Shown here: positions 42,443 to 51,328 of the stretch, one piece after another
Numbering within the stretch: position 1 is the stretch's first letter
Layout of the letters: every line of letters starts with the position of its first letter
Assembly (NCBI GenBank): GCA_964421245.1
Contig: CAYQVW010000001.1
Location: forward strand, 124,001 to 188,000
Reading direction: 5' to 3'
DNA length: 64,000 nucleotides
Source of the DNA: CAYQVW01 sp964421245
GTDB taxonomy: Bacteria; Margulisbacteria; WOR-1; XYC2-FULL-46-14
Notes under the pieces: generated by a model
Seen by the model: only the letters and a program-made list of their open reading frames with translations
What the model was told of the DNA's origin: nothing
Databases searched by the model: none
Translations under genes and position numbers: made by a program

Positions 42443-43603
42443 ATGAGAATGTCGCGGTTGGTGGCGCCCACACTCAGGGAGGATCCAGCGGAAGCGGAAG
42501 TTCCTTCACACAAATTAATGCTACGGTCCGGAATGATCCGCAAAGTAGCAGCGGGAATCTACAACCTTTTACCCCTTGGTCAATTAGTAATATCAAAAGT
42601 AGCTCAAATCATACGCGAAGAAATGGTCAAATCAGGTGCTCAAGAGGTCTTTATGCCGGCACTTCAACCCAAAGAACATTGGGAAGAATCAGATCGTTGG
42701 GGTGTTTATGGTAAAGAGCTCTTTAGAATAAAAGATCGTCACGACAGAGAATTTTGCCTCGGTCCAACCCATGAAGAGATAATTACCCCACTGGTTTCTG
42801 ATGCCGTTAATTCTTACAAGCAATTACCGGTTACTCTATTTCAAATTCAAACCAAGTTTAGGGACGAAATGAGGCCTCGTTTTGGTGTAATGCGTGGCCG
42901 CGAGTTTATGATGAAGGATGCTTATTCATTTCATACTTCGAACAAATCTTTGGATAAAGAATACAAGAATATGTTTGAGACTTATTGTCGTATTTTTGAC
43001 CGCATGGGATTAAAATATAAAGCAATAGAAGCAGACCCTGGTGCAATAGGCGGGGGGTTCTCTCAAGAGTTTATGGTTTTGGCAGAGACGGGGGAAGAAG
43101 AGATCTCTCCTGGAGTGCGTGGAATAGAGGTCGGACATATTTTTAAATTAGGAACCAAATATTCAGAAAAGATGAAGGCAACTTTCCTTGATGAAAAAAA
43201 TCAAGAAAAGCCATTTATTATGGGTTGCTATGGTATTGGAGTCGGTAGAACTGCTGCAGCGGCAATTGAACAGAATCATGACAAAGATGGAATTATATGG
43301 CCAATGGCCTTGGCCCCTTACAAGGTGGCAATTATTCCGGTGAATGCAACAGAAAAAGAACAGATGAAGGTTGCTGAGGATTTATATAGAAAACTCGGTT
43401 CAGAAACATTATTAGACGATCGTGATATGAGACTCGGTGCAAAATTAAAAGATAGTGATCTAATTGGTGTTCCAATAAAAGTAATTATCGGACCAAAAGG
43501 ATTAAAGGATAATAAAGTTGAGATCAAGTTTAGAGCTTCTGGTGAGAGCACCATGGTTCTGATAACTGAAGCTGAGGAAAGGATTAGGAAGCTGATTAAG
43601 TGA
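42443..43603 (+). CDS. proS: Prolyl-tRNA synthetase, compact form without editing insertion
   Basis: A class II synthetase charging tRNA-Pro. It begins MRMSRLVAPTLREDPAEAEVPSHKLM as bacterial ProRS does, has RDEMRPRFGVMRGREFMMKDAYSF (about 140-163), GIEVGHIFKLGTKYSEKM and GCYGIGVGRTAAAAIE, then an anticodon-binding domain. It is 386 residues, while bacterial-type ProRS with the INS domain is about 570. The roughly 180-residue INS editing domain that normally sits between AETGEE and RGIEVGHIF is replaced by about four residues. There is no stop or frameshift at the junction, so it looks like an authentic deletion. Editing of Ala-tRNA-Pro would need another protein. Confidence 0.93.
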   Translation: MRMSRLVAPTLREDPAEAEVPSHKLMLRSGMIRKVAAGIYNLLPLGQLVISKVAQIIREEMVKSGAQEVFMPALQPKEHWEESDRWGVYGKELFRIKDRHDREFCLGPTHEEIITPLVSDAVNSYKQLPVTLFQIQTKFRDEMRPRFGVMRGREFMMKDAYSFHTSNKSLDKEYKNMFETYCRIFDRMGLKYKAIEADPGAIGGGFSQEFMVLAETGEEEISPGVRGIEVGHIFKLGTKYSEKMKATFLDEKNQEKPFIMGCYGIGVGRTAAAAIEQNHDKDGIIWPMALAPYKVAIIPVNATEKEQMKVAEDLYRKLGSETLLDDRDMRLGAKLKDSDLIGVPIKVIIGPKGLKDNKVEIKFRASGESTMVLITEAEERIRKLIK

Positions 43604-44025
43604 CTGTTTACACCAAAAAAATAAGCCTTAAAACAAAGGGCAATGATGATATGATTGATCTGACTCAAGAAGTTGCAGGGGTAATTTCTGAGTCCAAAGT
43701 TAAAGAAGGGAATGTTACTGTATTTGTAGCTGGATCCACTGGCTCTGTTACAACAATAGAGTATGAACCGGCTTTAGTTAAAGATATGAAAGAGATGGAT
43801 CAGGAGTTGATTCCAAAGGGGAGAGGTTATCATCACGACGATACTTGGGGTGATGCCAATGGACATTCTCATATCAGATCAACAATTATAGGTCCATCGC
43901 TAACTGTCCCTTTCATATCAAGTAAAATGACCCTTGGAACTTGGCAGCAGATTGTGGTCATTGATCATGATAATCGTCCAAGATCGAGAGAAGTAGTAAT
44001 TCAAATAATAGGAGAAGGAGAATAA
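43600..44025 (+). CDS. YjbQ/UPF0047 family protein
   Basis: A 141-residue protein with the family features NVTVFVAGSTGSVTTIEYEPALVKD, RGYHHDDTWGDANGHSHIRSTIIGPSLTVP in outline, and LGTWQQIVVIDHDNRPRSREVVIQIIG. The His and Asp residues in the HHDD, DANGHSH segments are the putative metal/substrate site. UPF0047 proteins have been associated with thiamin-phosphate synthase-like activity in E. coli, but the physiological role is unclear. Start GTG 43600 overlaps the proS stop (GTGA). Confidence 0.88.
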   Translation: MTVYTKKISLKTKGNDDMIDLTQEVAGVISESKVKEGNVTVFVAGSTGSVTTIEYEPALVKDMKEMDQELIPKGRGYHHDDTWGDANGHSHIRSTIIGPSLTVPFISSKMTLGTWQQIVVIDHDNRPRSREVVIQIIGEGE

Positions 44026-44026
44026 T

Positions 44027-45346
44027 ATGCGATCGAATTGTGGTGTTTTTGGGATTTCGTCGGCGGAAGATAAAAACCTGGTTGATGATATATTTTTAGG
44101 AGCCTTTTATCTTCAGCATCGTGGTCAGCAGTATTGTGGGATTTCTACTTGCAATGGAAAAGGGGAGATAAAAATCAGGACCCATCGAGGATTAGTTCGT
44201 CAGACCTTTCAAGAAGACCTAAAAGGACTTGAGGGTTTTATTGGGATTGGGCATACCAGCTTAAAAGACCGACAACCGATTAAACTTGATTCAAAAATGG
44301 GTGAGTTTACAATTTGTTTTTCCGGTAATGTTATTAACAGAGAAGAATTGGTTAATAAGCTTAAAAAAGAGGGACATTCTTTTTATACTGATTCTGATAT
44401 TGAGGTAATTGCGAAACTGGTTGCACAGGGAGATAATTTTGTAGATGGAATAGAGAGAATGGCAAAGCAATTGCATGGTGCTTATGCCATGGCTATTTTA
44501 TCAAAGGGTAAGATTTATGCTACTCGTGATAAACATGCTTTTCGCCCTCTAATTATTGGGAAGAGGGATCATACGATTGCGGTCTCTTCTGAGTCTTGTG
44601 CTTTTAACAATCTAGGGATTGAGATTATAAGAGATGTTAAACCGGGAGAGATTATTGAGATTGAGAAGGGGGAGTTTAAAACAGTTAAGGAGTCTCCTGC
44701 TCCTTTTACTCAGTTTTGCTCTTTTGAATGGATTTATACTGCAAATGCAGCTTCAATAATTGATGGTTTATCGGTTGATATGGCGAGAGAAAAAATGGGG
44801 GCCGCTTTGGCAAAAAGATATCCGGTAGAGGCGGATGTTGTTGCTGCTGTTCCAAACTCAGGTATTGGTCATGCATTAGGTTATTCCCATGAGTCAAAGA
44901 TTCCATATGATAATGTCTTTCTAAAATATGATTATGCAAGTAGAAGTTATACTCAGGCAACTCAGAAGCTTCGTGATCGTGAAGCAAAGCTAAAGCTAAT
45001 TCCTATATCAGAAAAAATTAAGGGAAAGAGGGTTGTTATATGTGATGATTCAATCGTACGCGGAACCCAGATGAAGAACGATTTGGTTGTTAAGCTTCGT
45101 AAAAACGGAGTAGCCGAGATTCATGTTAGAATTGCTTGCCCTCCACTTAGGGCGCCATGCATCTATGGTGTTGCAACTCGTTCGAAGACAGAATTGGCAG
45201 CAACCAATAAGACTATTGAAGAAATCAGAAAATATATTGGTGTCGATAGTTTAGCTTACAATACTTTGGAGGATTTAGGGGAAGCGTTGGGTCGACCATT
45301 AGATCAAATCTGTACATCATGTTGGACCGATAAATATAAAGTATGA
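44027..45346 (+). CDS. Divergent PurF-like amidophosphoribosyltransferase paralogue
   Basis: A 439-residue PurF homologue. The short propeptide MRSN precedes Cys5-GVFG, and the phosphoribosyl domain retains VVICDDSIVRGTQMKND (about 335-351) and CPPLRAPCIYG. In the glutaminase half two positions differ from PurF: RYSTTG is replaced by HTSLKDRQP (about 76-84), and the oxyanion NGN segment reads CFSGNVIN, so Asn is Ser. Asp of TDSD remains. Glutamine hydrolysis may be lost or changed, so it might use ammonia, another amide donor, or act as a partner or regulator. A canonical PurF follows, overlapping by 4 bases. GAAGGAGAAT precedes ATG 44027. Confidence 0.8.
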   Translation: MRSNCGVFGISSAEDKNLVDDIFLGAFYLQHRGQQYCGISTCNGKGEIKIRTHRGLVRQTFQEDLKGLEGFIGIGHTSLKDRQPIKLDSKMGEFTICFSGNVINREELVNKLKKEGHSFYTDSDIEVIAKLVAQGDNFVDGIERMAKQLHGAYAMAILSKGKIYATRDKHAFRPLIIGKRDHTIAVSSESCAFNNLGIEIIRDVKPGEIIEIEKGEFKTVKESPAPFTQFCSFEWIYTANAASIIDGLSVDMAREKMGAALAKRYPVEADVVAAVPNSGIGHALGYSHESKIPYDNVFLKYDYASRSYTQATQKLRDREAKLKLIPISEKIKGKRVVICDDSIVRGTQMKNDLVVKLRKNGVAEIHVRIACPPLRAPCIYGVATRSKTELAATNKTIEEIRKYIGVDSLAYNTLEDLGEALGRPLDQICTSCWTDKYKV

Positions 45347-46779
45347 AGGAATATTGCGGCGTTTTTGGGGTTTATTCTTTTACAGATAAGCACGTCTTGT
45401 CAAAGCTTATCTACTACGGTCTATTTGCACTTCAACACCGTGGCCAAGAATCAGCCGGGATTGCTACCGCTGATGGACGTGATATAAGAATCCACAAAGA
45501 TATGGGATTAGTTAATCAGGTTTTTGAAGAAGATGATTTGGCTAAATTAACTGGTCATCTTGGAATTGGACATGTCCGTTATTCCACTACGGGATCATCT
45601 ATTATAGAGAATGCACAACCGATATTAATGGATACTAAGTTTGGTCCAATTGCAGTTGCTCATAATGGTAATTTAATTAATACCGAAGATTTGAAAAACG
45701 AATTAAAAGGAAGAGGATTGTCTTTTGTTGGATCAACTGACTCAGAGGTTATTGCAGCACTTATTTCAACTTCTCCGACAGAGGATTTTGAAGAAGCGTT
45801 GTTTTCTTCCCTTTCAAAATTGAGTGGGGCTTTTTCAATTGTAATTATGACAAAAGATAAACTGATTGCTGTGCGAGATTCACGAGGTATTCGCCCTCTC
45901 TGTTTGGGAAAGATTGGAGATGCCTATGTGATTTCTTCTGAAACCTGTGCCTTGGATATTATTGGTGCCAAGTTTCAAAGAGAGGTTCAAAATGGAGAGA
46001 TGATTGTTGTTGATAAAGATGGTTTAAGATCTAAAACCTGGAAGAGTTCTGATCGTGAAGCGGCCTGTATTTTTGAACACATTTATTTTGCCCGTCCTGA
46101 TTCTATATTAAATGGAAAGAATGTTTACCAGACCAGGGTTACGCTTGGTAAATACTTAGCCAGCCAACATCCGGTTGATGCGGATATGGTAATTGGAGTT
46201 CCGGAGTCTGGAGTGCCTGCAGCAATTGGATTTGCACAAGAAGCTAAGGTTCCATTTGGCGAAGGATTAATTAAGAATAGATATGTTGGAAGAACTTTTA
46301 TCCAGCCCAGCCAAGAAATAAGAGAATTAGGGGTAAAGTTAAAACTTAATCCTATTTCCGATGCACTGCGAGGGAAGAAGATTGTTGTGGTTGACGATTC
46401 GATTGTAAGAGGAACCAGTAGTAGGCAAATCGTTAGGCTTTTAAAAGATGCAGGTGCTCGTGAGGTTCATCTGAGGATCTCTTCCCCGCCAATTACCGGC
46501 TCTTGTTATTATGGTATAGATACTCCGACTAGAACGGAATTAATTGGTGCTAATTTGAGTATTGAGGGAATTAGAAAATATATTGATGCTGATACTCTAG
46601 GGTTTCTAAGTGCAAAGAACTTGATCCGTGCAGTTGGATTGGGAGATCAGTCGGTTTGTTTGGCCTGTTTTAATAATGATTATCCGGTAAAAATACCGGA
46701 AAAACTTTCAAGTTTGAATTTGATATTTGATAGTAGGGCAGGTCGCGACCTGCCCGTACAAATGCAGGAGGTGAAATAA
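45343..46779 (+). CDS. purF: Amidophosphoribosyltransferase
   Basis: First committed step of purine synthesis, PRPP plus glutamine to phosphoribosylamine. It is 478 residues with the nucleophile Cys5 after a 4-residue propeptide (MKEY-CGVFG), LQHRGQESAGI, GHVRYSTTGSS, AHNGNLIN, TDSEVIA, and the PRPP loop VVVDDSIVRGTSS. The final 15 or so residues, SRAGRDLPVQMQEVK, are encoded by a palindromic repeat (46736-46755) and its edges, so the extreme C-terminus is repeat-derived. It overlaps the upstream paralogue by 4 bases. Confidence 0.97.
   Translation: MKEYCGVFGVYSFTDKHVLSKLIYYGLFALQHRGQESAGIATADGRDIRIHKDMGLVNQVFEEDDLAKLTGHLGIGHVRYSTTGSSIIENAQPILMDTKFGPIAVAHNGNLINTEDLKNELKGRGLSFVGSTDSEVIAALISTSPTEDFEEALFSSLSKLSGAFSIVIMTKDKLIAVRDSRGIRPLCLGKIGDAYVISSETCALDIIGAKFQREVQNGEMIVVDKDGLRSKTWKSSDREAACIFEHIYFARPDSILNGKNVYQTRVTLGKYLASQHPVDADMVIGVPESGVPAAIGFAQEAKVPFGEGLIKNRYVGRTFIQPSQEIRELGVKLKLNPISDALRGKKIVVVDDSIVRGTSSRQIVRLLKDAGAREVHLRISSPPITGSCYYGIDTPTRTELIGANLSIEGIRKYIDADTLGFLSAKNLIRAVGLGDQSVCLACFNNDYPVKIPEKLSSLNLIFDSRAGRDLPVQMQEVK
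46736..46755. repeat. Palindromic repeat inside the 3' end of purF
   Basis: GGGCAGGTCGCGACCTGCCC is a perfect 20-base palindrome, flanked by GTA on the left and GTAC on the right. It codes AGRDLP-like residues of the PurF tail in frame. The core CAGGTCGCGACCTG is also present in the sua5 gene at 53394-53407. Confidence 0.85.
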
Positions 46780-46780
46780 A

Positions 46781-46975
46781 ATGTCGTGTGAGTGTTTTCC
46801 AAAATGTAGCAAATGTAAAGCTCAGATGGTTCCATTGTCAGATTTTTCTAATAACTCAGTCTCGATAAGGTATAAATCTTGGGCCTGTACAAACCAAGAG
46901 TGTCGTTTCTTTGTTGTATTGCGTGGTGGAGATGTATATTATGGTACTGCAAGTGATCAAAGTGCAAGGAAATAA
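46781..46975 (+). CDS. Small zinc-ribbon protein of the purine operon
   Basis: A 64-residue protein with CECFPKCSKCKAQM near the start and CTNQECRFF in the middle, arranged as two metal-binding cysteine pairs of a zinc ribbon. AGGAGGTGA, a full match to the ribosome anti-Shine-Dalgarno, precedes ATG 46781, so it should be well translated. It lies 1 base after purF and 2 bases before purM. No function is known to me. Its placement suggests an accessory role in purine synthesis or its regulation. Confidence 0.75.
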   Translation: MSCECFPKCSKCKAQMVPLSDFSNNSVSIRYKSWACTNQECRFFVVLRGGDVYYGTASDQSARK

Positions 46976-46977
46976 AT

Positions 46978-47916
46978 ATGGATTATAAAAAGGCTGGCGT
47001 TGATATTGATGCTGGTAATTTAGCGATTAAAAAGATTAAAAAACTGGTTAAATCAGATACCGGTCTATTTGGTGGTTGTTATAAGTTAGACAAGAACAAT
47101 ATTCTTGTTTCTGCAACTGATGGGGTTGGTACCAAGCTAAAGCTTGCCTTCATGTTAAACAAGCATGATACGGTAGGAGAGGATCTGGTAGCAATGAATG
47201 TAGATGACATTGTCTGTCAGGGAGCTCGGCCACTCTTCTTTTTAGACTATATTGGGTGTAACAAGGTATCTCCTCCAATTATTGAGAAGATTGTTAAAGG
47301 GATAGCCCGTGGATGCAAAATGTCTGGTTGTTCTCTAATTGGTGGTGAGATTGCAGAGCTTGGTGACCTATATAAAAAGAAAGAATATGATCTGGCCGGT
47401 TTTGCAGTTGGTATCGTTAATAGCAAAAAGATTATTGATGGAAAGAAGATTAAGGCCGGCGATATAATTCTTGGGTTAAAATCTTCCGGTCTACACAGTA
47501 ATGGCTATAGTTTGGCCAGAAAAGTTTTGCCCAAAAAATATGCGAAAGAACTTTTGACTCCAACTAGAATTTACGCTAAGTCGATTTTAAAATTAATTGA
47601 TAAGGTCAAGGTGAATGGTATTTCACATATTACTGGTGGTGGGTTACCTGAGAATGTTAATCGTCTCCTTAAGAAGGGATTAGGGGCTGAAATATATAAA
47701 GCTTGCTGGAAACCACAACAGATTTTTGACGACATACAAAAAATTGGTAAAATTAAAGAAAAAGAGATGTTTCGAACCTTTAATATGGGCATAGGAATGG
47801 CAATTATTGTTCCGAAGTCCCAAGTTAAAAAGGCGATTAAAGTTTTAAGGAGTTCAGGTGAAAAGGTTTCTTATATTGGTGCGGTTGTGAAGGGTAAAGG
47901 GGTTAAGCTAATATGA
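46978..47916 (+). CDS. purM: Phosphoribosylformylglycinamidine cyclo-ligase
   Basis: AIR synthetase, step 5 of purine synthesis. It starts MDYKKAGVDIDAGNLAI and has TDGVGTKLKLAF, MNVDDIVCQGARPLFFLDYIG, GCSLIGGEIAEL, and GLKSSGLHSNGYSLARKV. Length is 312 residues, slightly shorter than the common 340-350, with losses toward the C-terminus. It overlaps purN by 4 bases. Confidence 0.95.
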   Translation: MDYKKAGVDIDAGNLAIKKIKKLVKSDTGLFGGCYKLDKNNILVSATDGVGTKLKLAFMLNKHDTVGEDLVAMNVDDIVCQGARPLFFLDYIGCNKVSPPIIEKIVKGIARGCKMSGCSLIGGEIAELGDLYKKKEYDLAGFAVGIVNSKKIIDGKKIKAGDIILGLKSSGLHSNGYSLARKVLPKKYAKELLTPTRIYAKSILKLIDKVKVNGISHITGGGLPENVNRLLKKGLGAEIYKACWKPQQIFDDIQKIGKIKEKEMFRTFNMGIGMAIIVPKSQVKKAIKVLRSSGEKVSYIGAVVKGKGVKLI

Positions 47917-48500
47917 AAAAAATCGGAGTTTTAATATCTGGACGTGGATCAAATCTGCAGGCAATAATTGATGCAAAATTACCAGTTGCCGTTGTTATCT
48001 CAAATAATCCGACTGCTTTTGGACTTGAGAGAGCAAAAAAACATAATATTCCGGCTATTGTCATTAATAATAAAGAATATAAAGATAAAAACACTTATGA
48101 ACTAGAAATAGTAAAGGTTTTAAAGCAACACAATGTTGATCTAGTTTGTTTAGCTGGTTATATGAGAATCGTGGGTAAGGTTTTGTTAGAACACTATCCA
48201 GAAAAGATATTAAATATTCACCCAGCTCTATTGCCATCTTTCCCAGGATTGCACGGACAGAAACAAGCTTTAGTTCATGGGGCAAAGGTCTCTGGTGCAA
48301 CGGTTCATTTTGTAGATGAAGGTTGTGATACCGGTCCGATTATTCTGCAGGTGGTGGTGCCAGTAAAAGATGATGATACAGAAGATACACTCTCTGCTCG
48401 AATTCTTGAACAGGAACATAAAATTTATCCCGAAGCGATAAAATTGTATTGCGAGGGAAAATTAAAAATAGAAGGGAGAAAGGTGAAAATAAATGGCTAA
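47913..48500 (+). CDS. purN: Phosphoribosylglycinamide formyltransferase
   Basis: GAR transformylase using 10-formyl-THF. The 195-residue protein has IGVLISGRGSNLQAII, VVISNNPTAFGLERA, LAGYMRIVG and ILNIHPALLPSFPGLHG with the catalytic Asn/His pair, then HFVDEGCDTGPII with the catalytic Asp. It overlaps both neighbours (4 bases with purM, 8 with purH). Confidence 0.96.
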   Translation: MKKIGVLISGRGSNLQAIIDAKLPVAVVISNNPTAFGLERAKKHNIPAIVINNKEYKDKNTYELEIVKVLKQHNVDLVCLAGYMRIVGKVLLEHYPEKILNIHPALLPSFPGLHGQKQALVHGAKVSGATVHFVDEGCDTGPIILQVVVPVKDDDTEDTLSARILEQEHKIYPEAIKLYCEGKLKIEGRKVKING

Positions 48501-50163
48501 GAAGAAGAAATTAAAAATTAAAAAGTCCAAATTAAAAAAGAAGGGGAAGAAATTAAAACCTAAAAGCAAAAAATTAAAAAAGAGGAAGATAAGAAAAAAG
48601 GCTCTTCCAAGATTAAGTTCGAAGAAGCTGGCTTTAATTTCCGTTTATGATAAGAGAGGATTGCTCCGTCTTGCTAAAGGACTTAAGAAGTTTGGATACG
48701 ATATTGTATCATCCGGTGGAACATCAGCAGCTTTAAAGAAAGCACATATTAAAGTAATTGAGGTTTCGCAATTGACTAAGTATCCGCATATGGTAGGGGG
48801 TAGAGTGAAAACATTGCACCCAATTATTCATGCTGGAATATTAGCAAATCGGGGCCTTCCCGATCATGTAAAGGATCTTAGAAAATTTAGAATTAGACCA
48901 ATTGATTTAGTTGTTTGTAATCTCTATCCGTTTGAAGATACTATCGCAAATCCAGATTGTACTTATGATCAGGCGATTGAAAAGATTGATATTGGTGGAC
49001 CAACTATGGTTCGAGCCGCTGCAAAAAACCACAAAGATGTTGCAGTTGTTGTAAGTCCAGATGATTATTCCAAAATTTTGGAAGAATTAAAGATTCATAA
49101 GGGACAAATAACTCCAGAGATGAGAAAGCAATTGGCGGTTAAGGCTTTTCGCCATACCCAGCATTATGACACTGCAATTTGTGGATATTTGGGCAAAGAG
49201 GTTGATGGAGATTCCATCTTTCCATACAAACTGGATATTTCATTAGAGAAGATTCAGGATCTTCGTTATGGAGAAAATCCACATCAAAAGGCTGCTTTTT
49301 ACAAAGATGCAAAGATTAACGCCGGTTTGACTAATGCAAATCAATTGCATGGAAAAGAGCTTTCATTCAATAATATAGTAGATATGGATTCTGCTTGGGC
49401 AACTGCTAATTATTTTTCTAACCCAACTATTGCAATTATAAAACATACTAATCCTTGTGGTTGTGCCCAAGCCAACACTTTAGTTGAGGCGTATAAATTG
49501 GCATTGGCCTCTGATCCTGTTTCTGCTTTTGGAAGTATTGTTGCAGCTAATCGTAAGATTGATACAGAGACTGCAGCTGAAATTTCAAAACTTTTTGTTG
49601 AGGTCGTAATTGCTTCTGGGTTTGATAAGGCCGCTTTAAAGATTTTAACCCAAAAGAAAAATATTCGCTTGGTTGAGGTTGGAGCATTGCCGAAGAAACA
49701 AGAATTTGATTATAAGAAAGTTTCTGGTGGTTTTGTGGTGCAAGACCCGGATCAATCTCAGCTTGGAATTAATGAAGTTAAAAACGTAACGGATAAAAAT
49801 CCTTCTTTAGGTGAGATGGAAGATCTCTTTTTTGCCTGGGGTGTTTGTAAACATGTTAAATCAAATGCCATTATTTTGGTTAAGAATGGAGCGAGTATTG
49901 GTGTTGGAGCTGGGCAGATGAGTAGAATCGATGCTTGCCACATTGCGGTTCAAAAGGCCGGAGGCAAGGAAAAGGTTAAAGGGGCGGTTCTTTCATCGGA
50001 TGCTTTCTTTCCATTTCCTGATGTGGTAAACTTTGCGGCAGAGCATGGAATTACGGCTATTATTCAGCCGGGAGGATCAAAGAGAGATCAAGAGTCAATT
50101 GATGCAGCCAATAAAACTGGAATTGCCATGATCTTTACCGGTCGCCGTCACTTCAAACACTAA
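48493..50163 (+). CDS. purH: AICAR transformylase/IMP cyclohydrolase with basic N-terminal extension
   Basis: The bifunctional last enzyme of IMP synthesis. The MGS-like cyclohydrolase domain begins at about residue 47 (LALISVYDKRGLLRLAKGL), followed by the transformylase domain with LRYGENPHQKAAFYKD, NNIVDMDSAWATAN and KHTNPCGCA. An N-terminal extension of about 45 residues (after MAKKKKLKIKK) is nearly all Lys and Arg. It contains no alternative start codon, so it seems genuine. Total 556 residues. Normal PurH starts straight at the MGS domain. It overlaps purN by 8 bases. Confidence 0.95.
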   Translation: MAKKKKLKIKKSKLKKKGKKLKPKSKKLKKRKIRKKALPRLSSKKLALISVYDKRGLLRLAKGLKKFGYDIVSSGGTSAALKKAHIKVIEVSQLTKYPHMVGGRVKTLHPIIHAGILANRGLPDHVKDLRKFRIRPIDLVVCNLYPFEDTIANPDCTYDQAIEKIDIGGPTMVRAAAKNHKDVAVVVSPDDYSKILEELKIHKGQITPEMRKQLAVKAFRHTQHYDTAICGYLGKEVDGDSIFPYKLDISLEKIQDLRYGENPHQKAAFYKDAKINAGLTNANQLHGKELSFNNIVDMDSAWATANYFSNPTIAIIKHTNPCGCAQANTLVEAYKLALASDPVSAFGSIVAANRKIDTETAAEISKLFVEVVIASGFDKAALKILTQKKNIRLVEVGALPKKQEFDYKKVSGGFVVQDPDQSQLGINEVKNVTDKNPSLGEMEDLFFAWGVCKHVKSNAIILVKNGASIGVGAGQMSRIDACHIAVQKAGGKEKVKGAVLSSDAFFPFPDVVNFAAEHGITAIIQPGGSKRDQESIDAANKTGIAMIFTGRRHFKH

Positions 50164-50173
50164 GGAGGACCAT

Positions 50174-51328
50174 ATGAATAGTTTGAAACTTGGAATTTGT
50201 TTATTATTTGTGTCTTGTATCTTGTTACTTGGAGCTTCAGCAGAAGCAACGAATGCTATAAGTGTTGGATATATTAAAGCTGGATCCTCTGATGCCTGGA
50301 GTCTATCCTGGAGACCGGATTTTAAATTTGGTGCATGGGGTTTGGGATTTGATTTTAACGCTCCGCTTGGCAATGTAAGACCAGATGGGTATGAATCTTT
50401 TGTTTTTCGTTATGCAGAATATGATGATGGACAAAAGGGTTTGCGTTATGGATTTTTAAGCGGAGTTACCTGGGGACATGGTCTTTTGGTAAAAAATTAT
50501 TCAACTAGAATTGGTGGTCCGATCATTGCAAGCAATAACCAAATGGGGATTCGTGGCTATTATAACTGGGATATTTATGGTCTTTCTGTTCTAAATACTT
50601 GGTCACATATTTATGGTGTTAGAGTTACTGAAAAAGTTAAGCCAGTTGAGTTTCTTCCGATGCTGACCTTGGGACAGGGATATATTGTAGATTCTGATGG
50701 AGTTAGCGTTAAGCAGACTAATGGAACTACCCGCAACTTTCCTTCTCAAGCAGGTTTTGAGGTTGACGCAACAATGCCACTGCCTTTAGGCTTTAATGGC
50801 TATGCCGAATATGCTCGATTGATGAATTACGGACAGGGTGGTGCATTTGGTGTTGATTGGGGAATTGATCTTATGGCCTTTGCTGCCACTTTTGATGTTG
50901 GATACCGTATGCTCGGATCTGAGTTTTCTCCTGGATATTTTGATCTTGATTATGAGATCAATCCTACTGACTTAACTTCTATAGCAGCTAGTTCGCGTAA
51001 TGGGTATTTTGCAGAGTTTCGAGGAATTGCGTCAGATTATTTGCAGATGCAAATTATGTATGAAGCATATCATAATAGTAATACCGCATTATGGGCCGAG
51101 GCGACAACTAAACCAAGAGACGATATTTTTGCATCAGCATATTACAAACAGCCCAAATTTATAGATTTTAAATCACTTAGTTTAGAAGAGGGAGCAATTA
51201 TTGGCGGGAAAGTTGGGTATAAGGTTAATCCATATACAACGGTAATTACTCATTACAAGAAAGCCTATGATCCGACTGCTGGAAAAGTAGTTGAGACACA
51301 ATATTATGAAGTTGAGTTAAGTTTTTAG
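50174..51328 (+). CDS. Outer membrane beta-barrel protein
   Basis: A 384-residue protein with a signal peptide (LKLGICLLFVSCILLLGASAEA) and then alternating polar/hydrophobic strands rich in aromatic residues, such as WSLSWRPDFKFGAWGLGFDF and LRYGFLSGVTWGHGLLV. It ends in TQYYEVELSF, with the C-terminal Phe expected for BAM-inserted barrels. I cannot assign a transport substrate. TAAGGAGGACC lies before ATG 50174. It is 10 bases after purH, probably sharing transcription. Confidence 0.72.
   Translation: MNSLKLGICLLFVSCILLLGASAEATNAISVGYIKAGSSDAWSLSWRPDFKFGAWGLGFDFNAPLGNVRPDGYESFVFRYAEYDDGQKGLRYGFLSGVTWGHGLLVKNYSTRIGGPIIASNNQMGIRGYYNWDIYGLSVLNTWSHIYGVRVTEKVKPVEFLPMLTLGQGYIVDSDGVSVKQTNGTTRNFPSQAGFEVDATMPLPLGFNGYAEYARLMNYGQGGAFGVDWGIDLMAFAATFDVGYRMLGSEFSPGYFDLDYEINPTDLTSIAASSRNGYFAEFRGIASDYLQMQIMYEAYHNSNTALWAEATTKPRDDIFASAYYKQPKFIDFKSLSLEEGAIIGGKVGYKVNPYTTVITHYKKAYDPTAGKVVETQYYEVELSF

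Noticed and set aside
42443..43603. A frameshift or assembly gap in proS hiding the INS domain
   Set aside because: The sequence on both sides of the junction is continuous in one frame and keeps the conserved GIEVGHIFKLGTKYSE segment directly after the core, so a deletion is simpler.
44027..45346. The first purF-like gene as a pseudogene
   Set aside because: The frame is complete, well translated (strong ribosome site), and the PRPP loop and nucleophile Cys are preserved.
46733..46759. The purF palindrome as a transcription terminator
   Set aside because: It lies inside the coding frame, has no T-run, and is followed at once by a strong ribosome site for the next operon gene.
48493..48630. 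The lysine-rich PurH extension as a wrong start call
   Set aside because: There is no in-frame ATG, GTG or TTG between the first ATG and the conserved LALISVYDKRG segment, so a later start is not possible without a non-standard codon.
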